A stretch of DNA of 64,000 nt from Priestia abyssalis (GTDB taxonomy: Bacteria > Bacillota > Bacilli > Bacillales > Bacillaceae_H). A program made the position numbers and the translations under genes. The stretch is taken from NCBI RefSeq assembly GCF_002019595.1, contig NZ_KV917369.1:3054624-3118623 (forward strand), read 5' to 3'. Below the pieces are notes generated by a model. The model made no database searches and had not been told where the DNA came from. It saw nothing but the letters and a program-made list of their open reading frames with translations. Positions 52,756 to 61,805 of this stretch are shown piece after piece (positions within the stretch are counted from its first letter, which is position 1; each line of letters begins with the position of its first letter).

Positions 52756-53269
52756 TATTTTTTAATAACGTATAGGCCCAGTAAAATAAGCTGCTCGCAA
52801 AGGCCGGGTTGGCTGGAAAGCTCCGGAGCCCCTGGAATAAGAAATAAACAATCAATAAACTATCGAAACTCGTATAGCCGTTCGTCGTTTTTTTGACATT
52901 CCCGTTTATTCGGTCAAATGTCCCTTTCATCGTGTTCATCAATTTATCATTGGTCACTGAAAAGCTTTCCACCGTTACGTCAGTCACAAGCTGCAAAATC
53001 TCATCAAGCTCCGACTGCTGCAAATAAGGGTTCGTAAACTCAAGCAGCATGCTGCCTGTGATGGGTGAAACCCGGCATGATCCAATAAGCGGATGCATCT
53101 TCAGCACATTCTCCATGTATGCGGCTGCCTGTTTATCTTTCCAGCGAACGTTTTGGAGCCGCAATCTTCCTGGAATGGCATGGACGACTTGTATTTTTTG
53201 CTCCCGCATTTTCCCGATGATTTTAGGAGCGATCATGTACGCACCAAGTCCAAGTAATGTTGACCACAA
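52727..53269 (-). CDS. HMA_2-like domain protein with C-terminal hydrophobic segment
   Basis: A 180-residue protein with an N-terminal hydrophobic segment (LLGLGAYMIAPKII), then an HMA-like fold starting VVHAIPGRLRLQNV (His30), and a C-terminal segment (SFDSLLIVYFLFQGL). It starts at TTG, 9 nt after AAAGGAG. It overlaps the P-ATPase start by 29 nt if ATG 52755 is used. No Cys metal site. Probably a partner of the pump. Confidence 0.78.
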   Translation of the reverse strand: MWSTLLGLGAYMIAPKIIGKMREQKIQVVHAIPGRLRLQNVRWKDKQAAAYMENVLKMHPLIGSCRVSPITGSMLLEFTNPYLQQSELDEILQLVTDVTVESFSVTNDKLMNTMKGTFDRINGNVKKTTNGYTSFDSLLIVYFLFQGLRSFPANPAFASSLFYWAYTLLKNNGGMGGDSD

Positions 53270-53285
53270 ATGGCATCGCTCCTTT

Positions 53286-53597
53286 TCATCCCCGTATATA
53301 TGTATGCGTATTCAATAGGACATTTACCCATTGTTCAATTTGGTCAGCCGGCGGATTTTCTTTAAGGGTAAACTCAATGACCATACTTCCTGTAATCGTG
53401 ACATATTCCACAGATTGGACGTACGGCTCCTCTTTAATCACATTCATAAGACTTTGCAGCAATCCTTCATTTTGCTTCCATAAATCGCTTTTTAAGCGAA
53501 TTCTCCCTGGGATGAAATGGGCAATGTAAATGTAATGCTTGTTTAATCTTCTTTCGCATTTCTTTAATTGGTGCATGTAAGCGACTTGTTTTAGCAT
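53286..53597 (-). CDS. Stand-alone HMA_2-like domain protein
   Basis: A 103-residue soluble protein: Lys/Arg-rich N-terminus, then YIAHFIPGRIRLKSD (His27) and a ferredoxin-like fold (VQSVEYVTITGSMVIEF). It is the first gene of the five-gene operon. The start at 53597 follows GGAGGTGGCT. Probably a cytoplasmic partner that docks on the ATPase; no metal ligand is evident apart from the motif His. Confidence 0.78.
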   Translation of the reverse strand: MLKQVAYMHQLKKCERRLNKHYIYIAHFIPGRIRLKSDLWKQNEGLLQSLMNVIKEEPYVQSVEYVTITGSMVIEFTLKENPPADQIEQWVNVLLNTHTYIRG

Positions 53598-53862
53598 AGC
53601 CACCTCCAGGATTTGTTAATTTTATATTAAATTATAAATTTTATGTAAATATTGGTAAATGGTTAAAAAGAACTATTACTATATCATTCTATTCAAGTAA
53701 AAACTATATAGATCGATTTAGCTCACCTCTTTTACCCTTAATAAGTCCAATTCAATACCGTATGTATATGAAGCATAAAAAGTACTGGCCTATTCTCTTA
53801 ACAACAAAATGCAGTTGCCCCACAAGTCCCTAATAAATGACAAAAACTGTTTTTTAATGAAA

Positions 53863-53955
53863 GGCCCCGTCACGATCCCTTTGTTTACTGGGCTTTCATG
53901 ACGGGGCCAGGAGGATGACTTAAAAGGGCCGTATTTTGCCCTTTTGGGTCATCCT
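53863..53955. repeat. R1 two-module repeat
   Basis: Module 1: GGCCCCGTCA (53863-53872) with TGACGGGGCC (53899-53908). Module 2: GGATGACTTAAAAGGGC with GCCCTTTTGGGTCATCC (53912-53954). It is the best-preserved copy. The rest of the 53598-53862 gap is AT-rich leader of the HMA operon. Confidence 0.65.
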
Positions 53956-54179
53956 AAAAGCAAAAATCTCATCTTTTTATTTCGTTGTTCCCTCTCTTCT
54001 TCAGCCGCTAAATCGTATTTTTTTAAGAGATGAAACATTTCATTTAAGTTCTCTTGTGTTTGATTTCCATTTAAAAAATCATCGAATAATGCACATATAT
54101 CCTCTGGAAGCCACTCCATTTGTGCCTCAAATTTCTTTCGTACATCTTCGGTAGAATGATCCAAATTACATTTTCCCAT
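53949..54179 (-). CDS. Small helical hypothetical protein
   Basis: A 76-residue protein: STEDVRKKFEAQMEWLPEDICALFDDFLNG, then NLNEMFHLLKKYDLAAEEEREQRNKKMRFLLLG. Mostly helical and charged. GGAAGGTGACGTACC precedes the ATG. It ends in the R1 repeat. Not recognised. Confidence 0.6.
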   Translation of the reverse strand: MGKCNLDHSTEDVRKKFEAQMEWLPEDICALFDDFLNGNQTQENLNEMFHLLKKYDLAAEEEREQRNKKMRFLLLG

Positions 54180-54406
54180 GGTACGTCACCTTCCCATAAA
54201 TGAATATGCTTATTATACAGCAAACCGATCGGGATTTCGACGATTGGCTTCTTGATGACATTTCTTCTAAATTGGTTAGTTAGGACATACATTACAAATG
54301 ACGACTTAGAAAAAAAGTCTCGTAAAAAATAATAGTGATTTCCAACATTTTTGACTCATTCATGCGAAATGGCGCTTTCGTACAACCGAAAGAAAAGGTG
54401 ATTGAT

Positions 54407-54985
54407 ATGCTCTCGAAAATTTCTGCTGTAGTGATTGGCAGTTTCTTATTAGGGACAGGCATTAATGGATTTTTGGCTCCTTATCATTTGTTAGACGGAG
54501 GAATCATTGGCATTGCTTTGATTCTTCACTATTACTTCGATTTCCCCACAGGTTTATGCATGCTTGTGCTAAGTGCCCCGCTATTCTTTTATGCCTGGAA
54601 GTACGAGAAGAACTATTTTTATAATAGCTTAAACGGACTCCTGCTCTCTTCCCTTTTAATCGACTGGCTTTCTCCGCTCAGGCAGCATTTTGATGTCCCC
54701 ATTTTCTTCAGCTCTATCCTTGGAGGAACACTGGTCGGCATTGGTATCGGATTAATGCTGCGTTATGAGACAAGCACAGGGGGAACAGATTTGATTGCCC
54801 AAATGTTAGCGAAACGGACTTCTTGGAATGTGGGTGTATTAATCTTTATCATCGACACGATCGTTGTTTTAGTGGGCATGAAAACTGTTGGACTGACATC
54901 TTTCATGTTTTCATTAGTCGTCATTTCTGTTGTTGGTGTCATGACTTCCCTTACAATAGTGATGCCTTCACACTCTTTAAAATAA
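54407..54985 (+). CDS. YitT-family membrane protein
   Basis: A 192-residue protein with five or six membrane segments: LGTGINGFLAPYHLLDGGIIGIALIL is the YitT/DUF161 start and GIGIGLMLRYETSTGGTDLIAQML the second mark. Full-length YitT proteins have a C-terminal DUF2179 domain, which is absent here. AAAAGGTGATTGAT precedes the ATG. Function unknown. Confidence 0.87.
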   Translation: MLSKISAVVIGSFLLGTGINGFLAPYHLLDGGIIGIALILHYYFDFPTGLCMLVLSAPLFFYAWKYEKNYFYNSLNGLLLSSLLIDWLSPLRQHFDVPIFFSSILGGTLVGIGIGLMLRYETSTGGTDLIAQMLAKRTSWNVGVLIFIIDTIVVLVGMKTVGLTSFMFSLVVISVVGVMTSLTIVMPSHSLK

Positions 54986-55045
54986 GTTCATCTACAGTGA
55001 TTCAGGAATCAGGAAAGAGATGATCGACAAACATCCGTTTCATGA

Positions 55046-56029
55046 TCATGACAGCTGCGGATTCCAGTTTCGGACACCGTTGTCTTCGATAATGCCAAAG
55101 GTTACATCCGTAATATCTGGATCCTGCATGACCCTGTCCCTTACCCGGAATTTGATGTCGTCGGCAACCGCTAATGTAAGTCCTTTTTGAAGTTCAATCA
55201 AGGCTTCCACATGATAATAACGCCCTTCTTGGGTGATGCGAATTTTGTTGATATCGGTTACATCTTGATCCGATAAAATCATGCTCGCTACTTTTTCTTC
55301 CACATCTTTTGGCGCAGCGACTCCAATTAAGCCGACCATGTTATCATATCCGACCCGAAACGCCACTCCCACCATTAATAGACCGATCAGGATAGTCGCC
55401 ATGCCGTCCAGCAGCGTATAATCCGCAAAGGCTGTGACGAGTACTGCTATCAATGCAAGGATGGCTCCTGTAACGGCTACGATATCCTCGTAGAATACTA
55501 AGCGGGTAGGCGGCGCTGCCCGTCCGACATTTCGAAAAGCCGCACCGACAATTCCTATTCCTTTCGCCTCTACCCGAGCCTCCACGAGAATCTCTTTCAT
55601 CGCTTTAACGAGAATATATCCATCAATGATGATATTGATGATAAGGACCGCAACATTCAATAGGAAACCATCCGAATGGGCCGGGTGCTGGATTAAATGC
55701 CAGCCTTCGCGAATGGTTTCGTAAGCCATGACGGTGACTACAATCACGGCAATCATGCAAAAAATATTAATGACTCGTCCAAATCCTGTCGGAAAACGAG
55801 GAGTTGGCTTTTTTTCCGATAGAATGCTCCCAATGAATACAAAGCCCTGATTCACCGCATCCGCCAAGGAGTGCATCGCAGACGCAAACATCGCACCGCT
55901 TCCGCTGAACGAGGCAGCGACACCTTTCGTTGCAGCGATGATGGCATTTCCTGTCATCGCGATAGCCGAAGACTTATTTCCCTTTTTAATCAGTTCCATG
56001 AGACTTTCTTTCTCTCGCTTTTCTTCCAT
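55046..56029 (-). CDS. Cation diffusion facilitator (CDF) family transporter
   Basis: A 327-residue protein with six membrane segments. Segment 2 carries HSLADAVNQG, with the site A His and Asp; segment 5 has FYEDIVAVTGAILALIAVL with Glu-Asp in place of the usual H-x-x-x-D. The C-terminal cytoplasmic domain has the HVEALIEL strand. CDF proteins export Zn, Fe, Mn or Co in exchange for protons. The substrate cannot be named; this EIPA-type branch (SGSGAMFASAMHS) differs from classic CzcD. Confidence 0.87.
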   Translation of the reverse strand: MEEKREKESLMELIKKGNKSSAIAMTGNAIIAATKGVAASFSGSGAMFASAMHSLADAVNQGFVFIGSILSEKKPTPRFPTGFGRVINIFCMIAVIVVTVMAYETIREGWHLIQHPAHSDGFLLNVAVLIINIIIDGYILVKAMKEILVEARVEAKGIGIVGAAFRNVGRAAPPTRLVFYEDIVAVTGAILALIAVLVTAFADYTLLDGMATILIGLLMVGVAFRVGYDNMVGLIGVAAPKDVEEKVASMILSDQDVTDINKIRITQEGRYYHVEALIELQKGLTLAVADDIKFRVRDRVMQDPDITDVTFGIIEDNGVRNWNPQLS

Positions 56030-56231
56030 TGCTCACTTTCCCCCTAACAACCGTTCTTACCTTGTTATACCCATTTTACATAGAATTAATATATAGAAAA
56101 TGTTCTGGACCTTTAATGGCAAATCCACGTTGTCTCGACTGTCAATTTCAACTGTCTTCCTATTTATATGAAAAAGAATTGAATTAGGCAGGTTAAGGAC
56201 GCTTCTTTCCAGCCTTGGTTTCACAACTAAA

Positions 56232-56254
56232 AAAAGGCTGCCTTAGCAGCCCTT
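56232..56254 (-). terminator. Terminator of the nhaC-type gene
   Basis: GGGCTGC-TAAG-GCAGCC followed by seven U on the minus strand. It lies about 120 nt past the stop; the remaining 56030-56370 gap shows no gene. Confidence 0.65.
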
Positions 56255-56370
56255 ACAGTTTGTCGACAATAAGTCACTAACATCTTTAATTGGTGAAACT
56301 TCTGTAGCTTTAGCATTGAGTTTGATAACAAGTGTAAAAAACGTGGAAGCAAGAGACTTGTCCCCATGCT

Positions 56371-57855
56371 TCAAGAAGAAATATGTTGGGCTGGTGGAAC
56401 ATTCTCGTCTTCTAGTTCCTCAGACTTTAGCTTTTTCATCGTCAATCCAGTAGCTGCATAAATAATATCGAATATTGGTGTAATAAAGGCTAGATAAACA
56501 TAAGGGAAAAATGCAAATGGTGACACTCCCAGCATTTGCGAAGCGTATATTGCATTAGAATTCCATGGAATAATAGGTGCTCCAATCGTCCCTACATCCT
56601 CAATATTACGCGAAAGATTTTCTGGAGCTAAATTATTCCTTGTAAAGACAGCCCTCATCAGTGACCCTGTTACAATAGCCGTTAATAACATGGATGATCC
56701 AATTGCACTTGTGATAAATGCGATGAACATGGTCACTAGTGTTATCTTAAAAACAGAGCCATCGGTTCGTTTGACTAATGGTTCCACTAAAGCATTCAGA
56801 ATACCGGCCCCTTCTAACATGCCCGTAACACACATGGCTAAATAGACAACAAGAAATGAGCTCATTAAACTGAAGAGTCCGCCTCTACTGAGGATTGTGT
56901 CAACTAATTCACTTCCACTTTGGATCACAAATCCATTTGTCATCATATTAAATACTTCACTTACACCGTAACCCTGATTAAGAACAGCGACGATAAGCCC
57001 GCTAAATACGCCTAGTAAAAGAGAAACAATAGACGAAACACCTTTAATGAGTAAAGCCAACACTATAACAAGAGGAATGACTTGTATCCAGGATAAATCG
57101 AAATTTTTCGTTAATGTAGACGTTATTTCTTGAATCTGCTGCAGATTCATCGCTTCTTTTCCATACTTTAAACCTAAAAACAGAAATATTACCGCTGTAA
57201 TTACATATGCTGGAACAGTTGTCCACAACATATGCTTAATATGTGTCGTTACTTTAGCTCCAGAAATAGAAGACGCTAAAATCGTACTATCAGACAAAGG
57301 TGACATCTTATCTCCAAAGAAAGCTCCACAAATAATGGCACCAGCTGTCATAGGGGAAGGAACTCCGAGTGCATTACCAACTGCCATTAAGGCCAAACCC
57401 ACTGTACCTAACGTTCCCCATGAGGTACCTGTTGCAAGGGATGTTGCTGAAGCAAGGAGTAAAGCGGTTATTAAAAAATATTGTGGTGAAATCATTTCTA
57501 ACCCCCAATAAATAACATAAGGGATTGTACCAGAAGCCATCCAAGTTGCAATCATCACACCAACCACTAAAATAATCGTATTTGGCTCAAAAGACTGCTT
57601 TCCCATTTCCCAAGCCATATTTTGAACCTCATTATATTTATAGCCAAGTTTCATCACTAGCAAGCCCACTAAAATCCATAACAACAAAAACATTAATTCT
57701 AAGGATGCACCAAAAGCAAGCGTTCCTGTGAGAAGGCAACCAAAAAACAGTAAAACAGAAAACAATGCATATTTAAATGACACCGAATGTTTATAAAATT
57801 TTCCTTCAACCAATTCAGCCGTTATATTACTATGATTTTCAGGTTTTTCTCTCAT
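56371..57855 (-). CDS. nhaC: NhaC-family Na+/H+ antiporter-type transporter
   Basis: A 494-residue protein with about 12 membrane segments. Family marks: SATSLATGTSWGTLGTVGLALMAVG, FGDKMSPLSDSTILASSISG and IEDVGTIGAPIIPWNSNAIY. Besides Na+/H+ exchange, NhaC relatives (MleN) exchange organic acids; in this operon, after PLP enzymes, uptake or export of an amino acid or its product is plausible. It is the last gene, 25 nt after the patB-type gene. Confidence 0.9.
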   Translation of the reverse strand: MREKPENHSNITAELVEGKFYKHSVSFKYALFSVLLFFGCLLTGTLAFGASLELMFLLLWILVGLLVMKLGYKYNEVQNMAWEMGKQSFEPNTIILVVGVMIATWMASGTIPYVIYWGLEMISPQYFLITALLLASATSLATGTSWGTLGTVGLALMAVGNALGVPSPMTAGAIICGAFFGDKMSPLSDSTILASSISGAKVTTHIKHMLWTTVPAYVITAVIFLFLGLKYGKEAMNLQQIQEITSTLTKNFDLSWIQVIPLVIVLALLIKGVSSIVSLLLGVFSGLIVAVLNQGYGVSEVFNMMTNGFVIQSGSELVDTILSRGGLFSLMSSFLVVYLAMCVTGMLEGAGILNALVEPLVKRTDGSVFKITLVTMFIAFITSAIGSSMLLTAIVTGSLMRAVFTRNNLAPENLSRNIEDVGTIGAPIIPWNSNAIYASQMLGVSPFAFFPYVYLAFITPIFDIIYAATGLTMKKLKSEELEDENVPPAQHISS

Positions 57856-57880
57856 ATATTAAACCTCACAATTTAATTTT

Positions 57881-59053
57881 TTAAAAACCATTTTTATCAT
57901 AATTTTCCTTTATCTGTTTTAAAGCACATTCTAGTAACGATCTTGTACAAGCAATATTCACCCTCACAAAATTACCGCTATCTTTTCCATACGTGCTCCC
58001 AGAATTGATTCTCACTCCTGAATTTTCGAAAAAGTCAATCAATAACTCACTGTTTAAGCCTAACTCTTCACAGTCAATCCATAACAAATAGGAACATTCA
58101 GGATACTGAACTTTTAACTTCGGCAAATTTTTATTGATATACTCAATGGCAAAAACAATATTGTTTCGTAAATAATCATTTAATTCATCCACGTAATAAT
58201 CGCATTCATTATAAGCAGCTATTAAAGCCTCAACTCCTAAATAGTTATAATCGAAGTGATATTTTACGTAAATATCGTCAAAAGCTTTCTTCAAATTTTT
58301 GTTTTTTATAATCACATAAGCGCTAAAGAAAGACGCTAAATTAAAGGTTTTACTTGGAGAGTTCATCACCACAACATGTTGATCCTCTTCCTCACACATC
58401 TCTAAAAAGGAGTAAAAAGGTAACCCTTTGTGGATCATGTCGCTATGAATTTCATCACTTATAATCATCACGTTATTTTCTCGACATAAATCATACATTT
58501 TCTTCATTTCTTCTTTTGTCCATACCCGTCCAATTGGATTAGCAGGATTACATACAAGGAGTATTTTCACATCGGGCATCTTTAGCTTATTCTCTAAATC
58601 TTCAAAATCAATATCGTAACTTCCATTGCGGAATTTTAATGGATTGTCGACAGCTTTTCTATTAAATTTCTCAATTACCTTTTTAAATGTTGCATAGACT
58701 GGAGGTTGAATCACGACTTTGTCCCCTGGATTCGTATAAGCATCTAAAAACATCCATAGAGCACCTGTCATTAATCCTGGTGAATAACTAATTTCGTCTT
58801 CTCGAACATCAATTTTATGATGGCGCCCATACCAATCTTTAATAGCACTAGTAAATCGTTCATGAGGAAAAGATCCATAACCGAAGACTCCAAAATCTAC
58901 TTTTTCCCTTACCGCATCTAATACTTCACGTGGAGACTTATAATCGGTGTCAGCAATTCCTAGTGGAATCAATGAGCCGCCTTTCCCTTCATTATCCCAT
59001 TTATCCGAATCAGTGCCGACCCTATTTATAGATTCATCAAAGTTGTGCAACAT
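57881..59053 (-). CDS. patB: Cystathionine beta-lyase, PatB/MalY type
   Basis: A 390-residue fold-I PLP enzyme. The PLP lysine is in SPSKTFNLASF, the Asp in VISDEIHSDM and the cofactor loop in SPGLMTGALW. The start VGTDSDKWDNEG and IPLGIADTDYKSP matches PatB/MalY. The reaction is beta-elimination of cystathionine, cysteine or related thiols to pyruvate, ammonia and a thiol. AGGGGAAAC precedes the ATG. Confidence 0.92.
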   Translation of the reverse strand: MLHNFDESINRVGTDSDKWDNEGKGGSLIPLGIADTDYKSPREVLDAVREKVDFGVFGYGSFPHERFTSAIKDWYGRHHKIDVREDEISYSPGLMTGALWMFLDAYTNPGDKVVIQPPVYATFKKVIEKFNRKAVDNPLKFRNGSYDIDFEDLENKLKMPDVKILLVCNPANPIGRVWTKEEMKKMYDLCRENNVMIISDEIHSDMIHKGLPFYSFLEMCEEEDQHVVVMNSPSKTFNLASFFSAYVIIKNKNLKKAFDDIYVKYHFDYNYLGVEALIAAYNECDYYVDELNDYLRNNIVFAIEYINKNLPKLKVQYPECSYLLWIDCEELGLNSELLIDFFENSGVRINSGSTYGKDSGNFVRVNIACTRSLLECALKQIKENYDKNGF

Positions 59054-59183
59054 AAGTTTCCCCTCTTTTTTCTAGATATTCTCGTATGCGCTTACATTTT
59101 TTTTACTAAACTAATTTCATCATCACTCAACTTGTTTTTTATCTGCTGGGCACATCTCAAGACATGCCCATGAACAGACACTT

Positions 59184-60164
59184 TTAAATCGATCCATACA
59201 ACATATTAACCTTCTCATCGGTCCAGCCAAAAATACCACCCGTATGAATAAACAATAGGTTTTGACTATCCCGTAGGTTTCCATTTTTAAGTTCATGGTA
59301 TAGACCATACATGGACTTCCCTGTATATACAGGATCAAGGATCATTCCTTCTTCTTGTGCGAATTTCTCGATAAATTTTAGCTCATCCAATTGGCTTTTT
59401 CCATAACCTAACCCTATATAGCGATCAATGATGTTGATCTCATTATCTTTAAACGAATAAGGCTCGGCTCTATATTGATTCATATCTTCTAAAACATGTA
59501 ATATATCATGAACCGCTTGTTCTTTCTGATTTAAGACACTCATGCCAATAATGGTTTTATCTTTATTACATTCTTTATTTCCATATAACAGACCAGCATA
59601 GGTTCCTCCTGAGCCGTTCGCAACCACTATCGTATCAAATACCATTCCTAATTGCTCTTCTTGACGCAGTATTTCATAGTAGGCTTCTAAATATCCTAAA
59701 GCACCCAGGCCATTCGAACCGCCCATCGGAATGACATAGGGTTTATGTCCCGAATCAGTCAATTCTTTTTTCACTTCTTCGATAATAGTTGTTAAATCTT
59801 GATACTCATCCTCACTTACCAATTCAATTTTTGCACCTACTAATTTATTAAAAAGTAGATTTCCTTCAGTCTTATTCATTTCACTTTCTTTTAAAATCAA
59901 TAAGGATTTCATATGATGTTTAGCCGCTAGAACAGCGGTTGCTCGCGCATGGTTCGATTGGATCCCGCCGCTTGTGATTAAATAATCACATTTTTTGTTT
60001 TGAGCATCTTTTAACAAATATTCCAGCTTTCTAATTTTGTTTCCTGATGTTGCCATTCCAGTCTGGTCATCACGTTTTATAAAAACCGATTTATTCAAGT
60101 GTTTACTAAAAAAATGGACTTTTTCAATTTTCGTAGGTAAATTGGCGATCGTCATTTTATCCAT
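59184..60164 (-). CDS. dcyD: D-cysteine desulfhydrase / ACC deaminase family enzyme
   Basis: A 326-residue fold-II PLP enzyme. FIKRDDQTGMATSGNKIRKLEYLL holds the PLP lysine (SGNKxRKLE) and GIQSNHARATA the following loop; TGGIFGW is at the end. The family splits D-cysteine to pyruvate, H2S and ammonia or deaminates ACC. Which one is not certain from sequence alone; the sulfur context favours D-cysteine. 18 nt after the cystathionine-type gene, with GGAAAGAGC upstream of the ATG. Confidence 0.87.
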   Translation of the reverse strand: MDKMTIANLPTKIEKVHFFSKHLNKSVFIKRDDQTGMATSGNKIRKLEYLLKDAQNKKCDYLITSGGIQSNHARATAVLAAKHHMKSLLILKESEMNKTEGNLLFNKLVGAKIELVSEDEYQDLTTIIEEVKKELTDSGHKPYVIPMGGSNGLGALGYLEAYYEILRQEEQLGMVFDTIVVANGSGGTYAGLLYGNKECNKDKTIIGMSVLNQKEQAVHDILHVLEDMNQYRAEPYSFKDNEINIIDRYIGLGYGKSQLDELKFIEKFAQEEGMILDPVYTGKSMYGLYHELKNGNLRDSQNLLFIHTGGIFGWTDEKVNMLYGSI

Positions 60165-60181
60165 AAAGCTCTTTCCAATCC

Positions 60182-61354
60182 TTAAAGTATTTTTCCCTGT
60201 AATGAAACCTCTGATTTCACATGATCTAATGCCTGAACTAAATCATTTAGAAGATCATATTTATCTTCAATTCCACAACTAAGTCGAACTAATCCATCTG
60301 TCACTCCTAAATCCAGTCTTTCTTTTTCAGGGATAACGGCATGAGACATTGTGAACGGGTAAGATAATATTGATTCTACTCCCCCTAAACTAACAGCAAC
60401 TATTGGAATCGTCACATTTGCAAAGAAGTCTTTCACATTTTCATAGCTGCCTAAATCAAAAGTCAATACGGCTCCTCCACTACTTGCTTGGGAAAAATGG
60501 ACTTCTCTTCCTTCATGATTGGCCAGGCTTGGATAGTAGACTGCTTTCACTTTGCTATGGTTTTGCAGCTCTTTAGCAATAAAATCTGCATTTTCCACTT
60601 CCTTTTCCATACGAACTTTCATGGTTTTGATTCCTCTTAAAACCAACCAACAATCATATGGATCCAGCATGCTGCCAAACATTTTTTGCGTTTTGAATAT
60701 CATGTTTGCAATCTCTTTATCACTGGTTACAACCAATCCAGCTGTCACATCACTATGACCATTAATAAATTTCGTCGCACTATGAATGACGATGTCAACC
60801 CCGAGTGTAATCGGATTTTGATAGATCGGTGTCATAAACGTATTGTCGATAATGGTCATAATATTGTGTTGTTTCGCTAACTGTACAACCCCTCTAATAT
60901 CTGTGACGGTTAACAGAGGATTAGAAGGTGTCTCAATATAAATTCCCCTTGTATTTTCCTTGATTTCTTCTCTCCAGGAAGAAAGACTCGTCTCATCAAC
61001 GAAAGAGTATTCGATTCCATATTTCGGAAACATCTCTGTTACTAATTGATACGCTCCCCCATAAATATCTTTACATAGAATCACGTGATCTCCTTTTGAA
61101 AAATTAAGCAGCACCGCAGAAATCGCTGCCATACCAGAAGAAAAGGCATAACCATATTTAGCGAATTCCAAACAGGCAATGGTTTCCTCTAATGCCTTCC
61201 TTGTTGGATTGCCAAATCGTGTATATGTAAACTCTTGTGATTCTGTAAAGTGAGCTTGGTGAAACGTGGAAGCTTGGTAGATAGGAATAGATGAACTACC
61301 AGTACATTTATCAAGTAACGGACCACCGTGAATTAATTTTGTATCTAGCTGCAT
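60182..61354 (-). CDS. Cys/Met metabolism PLP enzyme (cystathionine gamma-synthase/lyase family)
   Basis: A 390-residue fold-I enzyme. The PLP lysine is in DIVIHSATKFINGHSDVTAG, YTRFGNPTRKALE is the family start and FVDETS/ETPSNPLLTVTDI the middle. The members gamma-lyase, beta-lyase, synthase and methionine gamma-lyase are hard to separate. The start at 61354 (MQLDTKLIHGG) follows GGAG by 8 nt. It starts 17 nt after the ridA stop, same operon. Confidence 0.92.
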   Translation of the reverse strand: MQLDTKLIHGGPLLDKCTGSSSIPIYQASTFHQAHFTESQEFTYTRFGNPTRKALEETIACLEFAKYGYAFSSGMAAISAVLLNFSKGDHVILCKDIYGGAYQLVTEMFPKYGIEYSFVDETSLSSWREEIKENTRGIYIETPSNPLLTVTDIRGVVQLAKQHNIMTIIDNTFMTPIYQNPITLGVDIVIHSATKFINGHSDVTAGLVVTSDKEIANMIFKTQKMFGSMLDPYDCWLVLRGIKTMKVRMEKEVENADFIAKELQNHSKVKAVYYPSLANHEGREVHFSQASSGGAVLTFDLGSYENVKDFFANVTIPIVAVSLGGVESILSYPFTMSHAVIPEKERLDLGVTDGLVRLSCGIEDKYDLLNDLVQALDHVKSEVSLQGKIL

Positions 61355-61370
61355 ATTCTTCATCTCCATT

Positions 61371-61736
61371 TTATTTATCAAGAGCCGCAATAACCTCAAT
61401 CTCAACTAATGCATTTTTTGGCAGCTTTTCAACCGCAACAGCTGTTCTCGCAGGATGAGGAGAACAAAAAAATTCTTTATATACTTCATTCATCGCATTG
61501 AAATCACTCATATCATTCAGAAAAACCGTTGTTTTGACAATATCATCCATAGAACCGCCATTTTCTTCGATGATCGCCTTGACATTTAATAGAGATTGTC
61601 TTGTTTGATCCTCAATTTTATCAGACGAAAATTCATTTGTTTCAGGGTCGATTGGAAGTTGTCCAGATGTATAAATCAAATGACCTACTCTACGATATGC
61701 TGAATAGGGGCCAATCGCTTCCGGATACTTTTTCAT
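61371..61736 (-). CDS. ridA: RidA-family 2-iminoacid hydrolase
   Basis: A 121-residue YjgF/RidA protein: AIGPYSAYRRVGHLIYTSGQLPIDPETNEF, then NVKAIIEENGGSMDDIVKTTVFL and HPARTAVAVEKLPKNALVEIEVIA, with the Arg that binds the imine carboxylate (R105-type). It hydrolyses 2-aminoacrylate made by the beta-eliminating enzymes downstream, which explains its place as first gene. AGAGGTG precedes the ATG. Confidence 0.95.
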   Translation of the reverse strand: MKKYPEAIGPYSAYRRVGHLIYTSGQLPIDPETNEFSSDKIEDQTRQSLLNVKAIIEENGGSMDDIVKTTVFLNDMSDFNAMNEVYKEFFCSPHPARTAVAVEKLPKNALVEIEVIAALDK

Positions 61737-61761
61737 TTAAAACACCTCTTTTATAATTTTT

Positions 61762-61805
61762 TATTATCATGATAATATTATATTATTAAAAATAGTAAAT
61801 TTCAA
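61762..61805 (-). promoter_or_regulatory. Promoter and 16-bp palindromic operator of the ridA operon
   Basis: TTGAAA (61805-61800), 17-nt spacer, TATAAT (61782-61777). A perfect palindrome TATTATCATGATAATA (61762-61777) begins at the -10 and covers the start point, 26 nt before ridA. This suggests a repressor, probably the divergent DauR-like gene. Confidence 0.65.

Noticed and set aside
54071..54292. A 73-codon minus-strand frame upstream of the small gene at 53949
   Set aside because: It overlaps that gene in another frame and has no ribosome binding site.
56256..56370. Possible transposase-like remnant in the gap before the nhaC-type gene
   Set aside because: The translated plus-strand stretch (ETSVALALSLITSVKN) is too short and matches nothing I can name.
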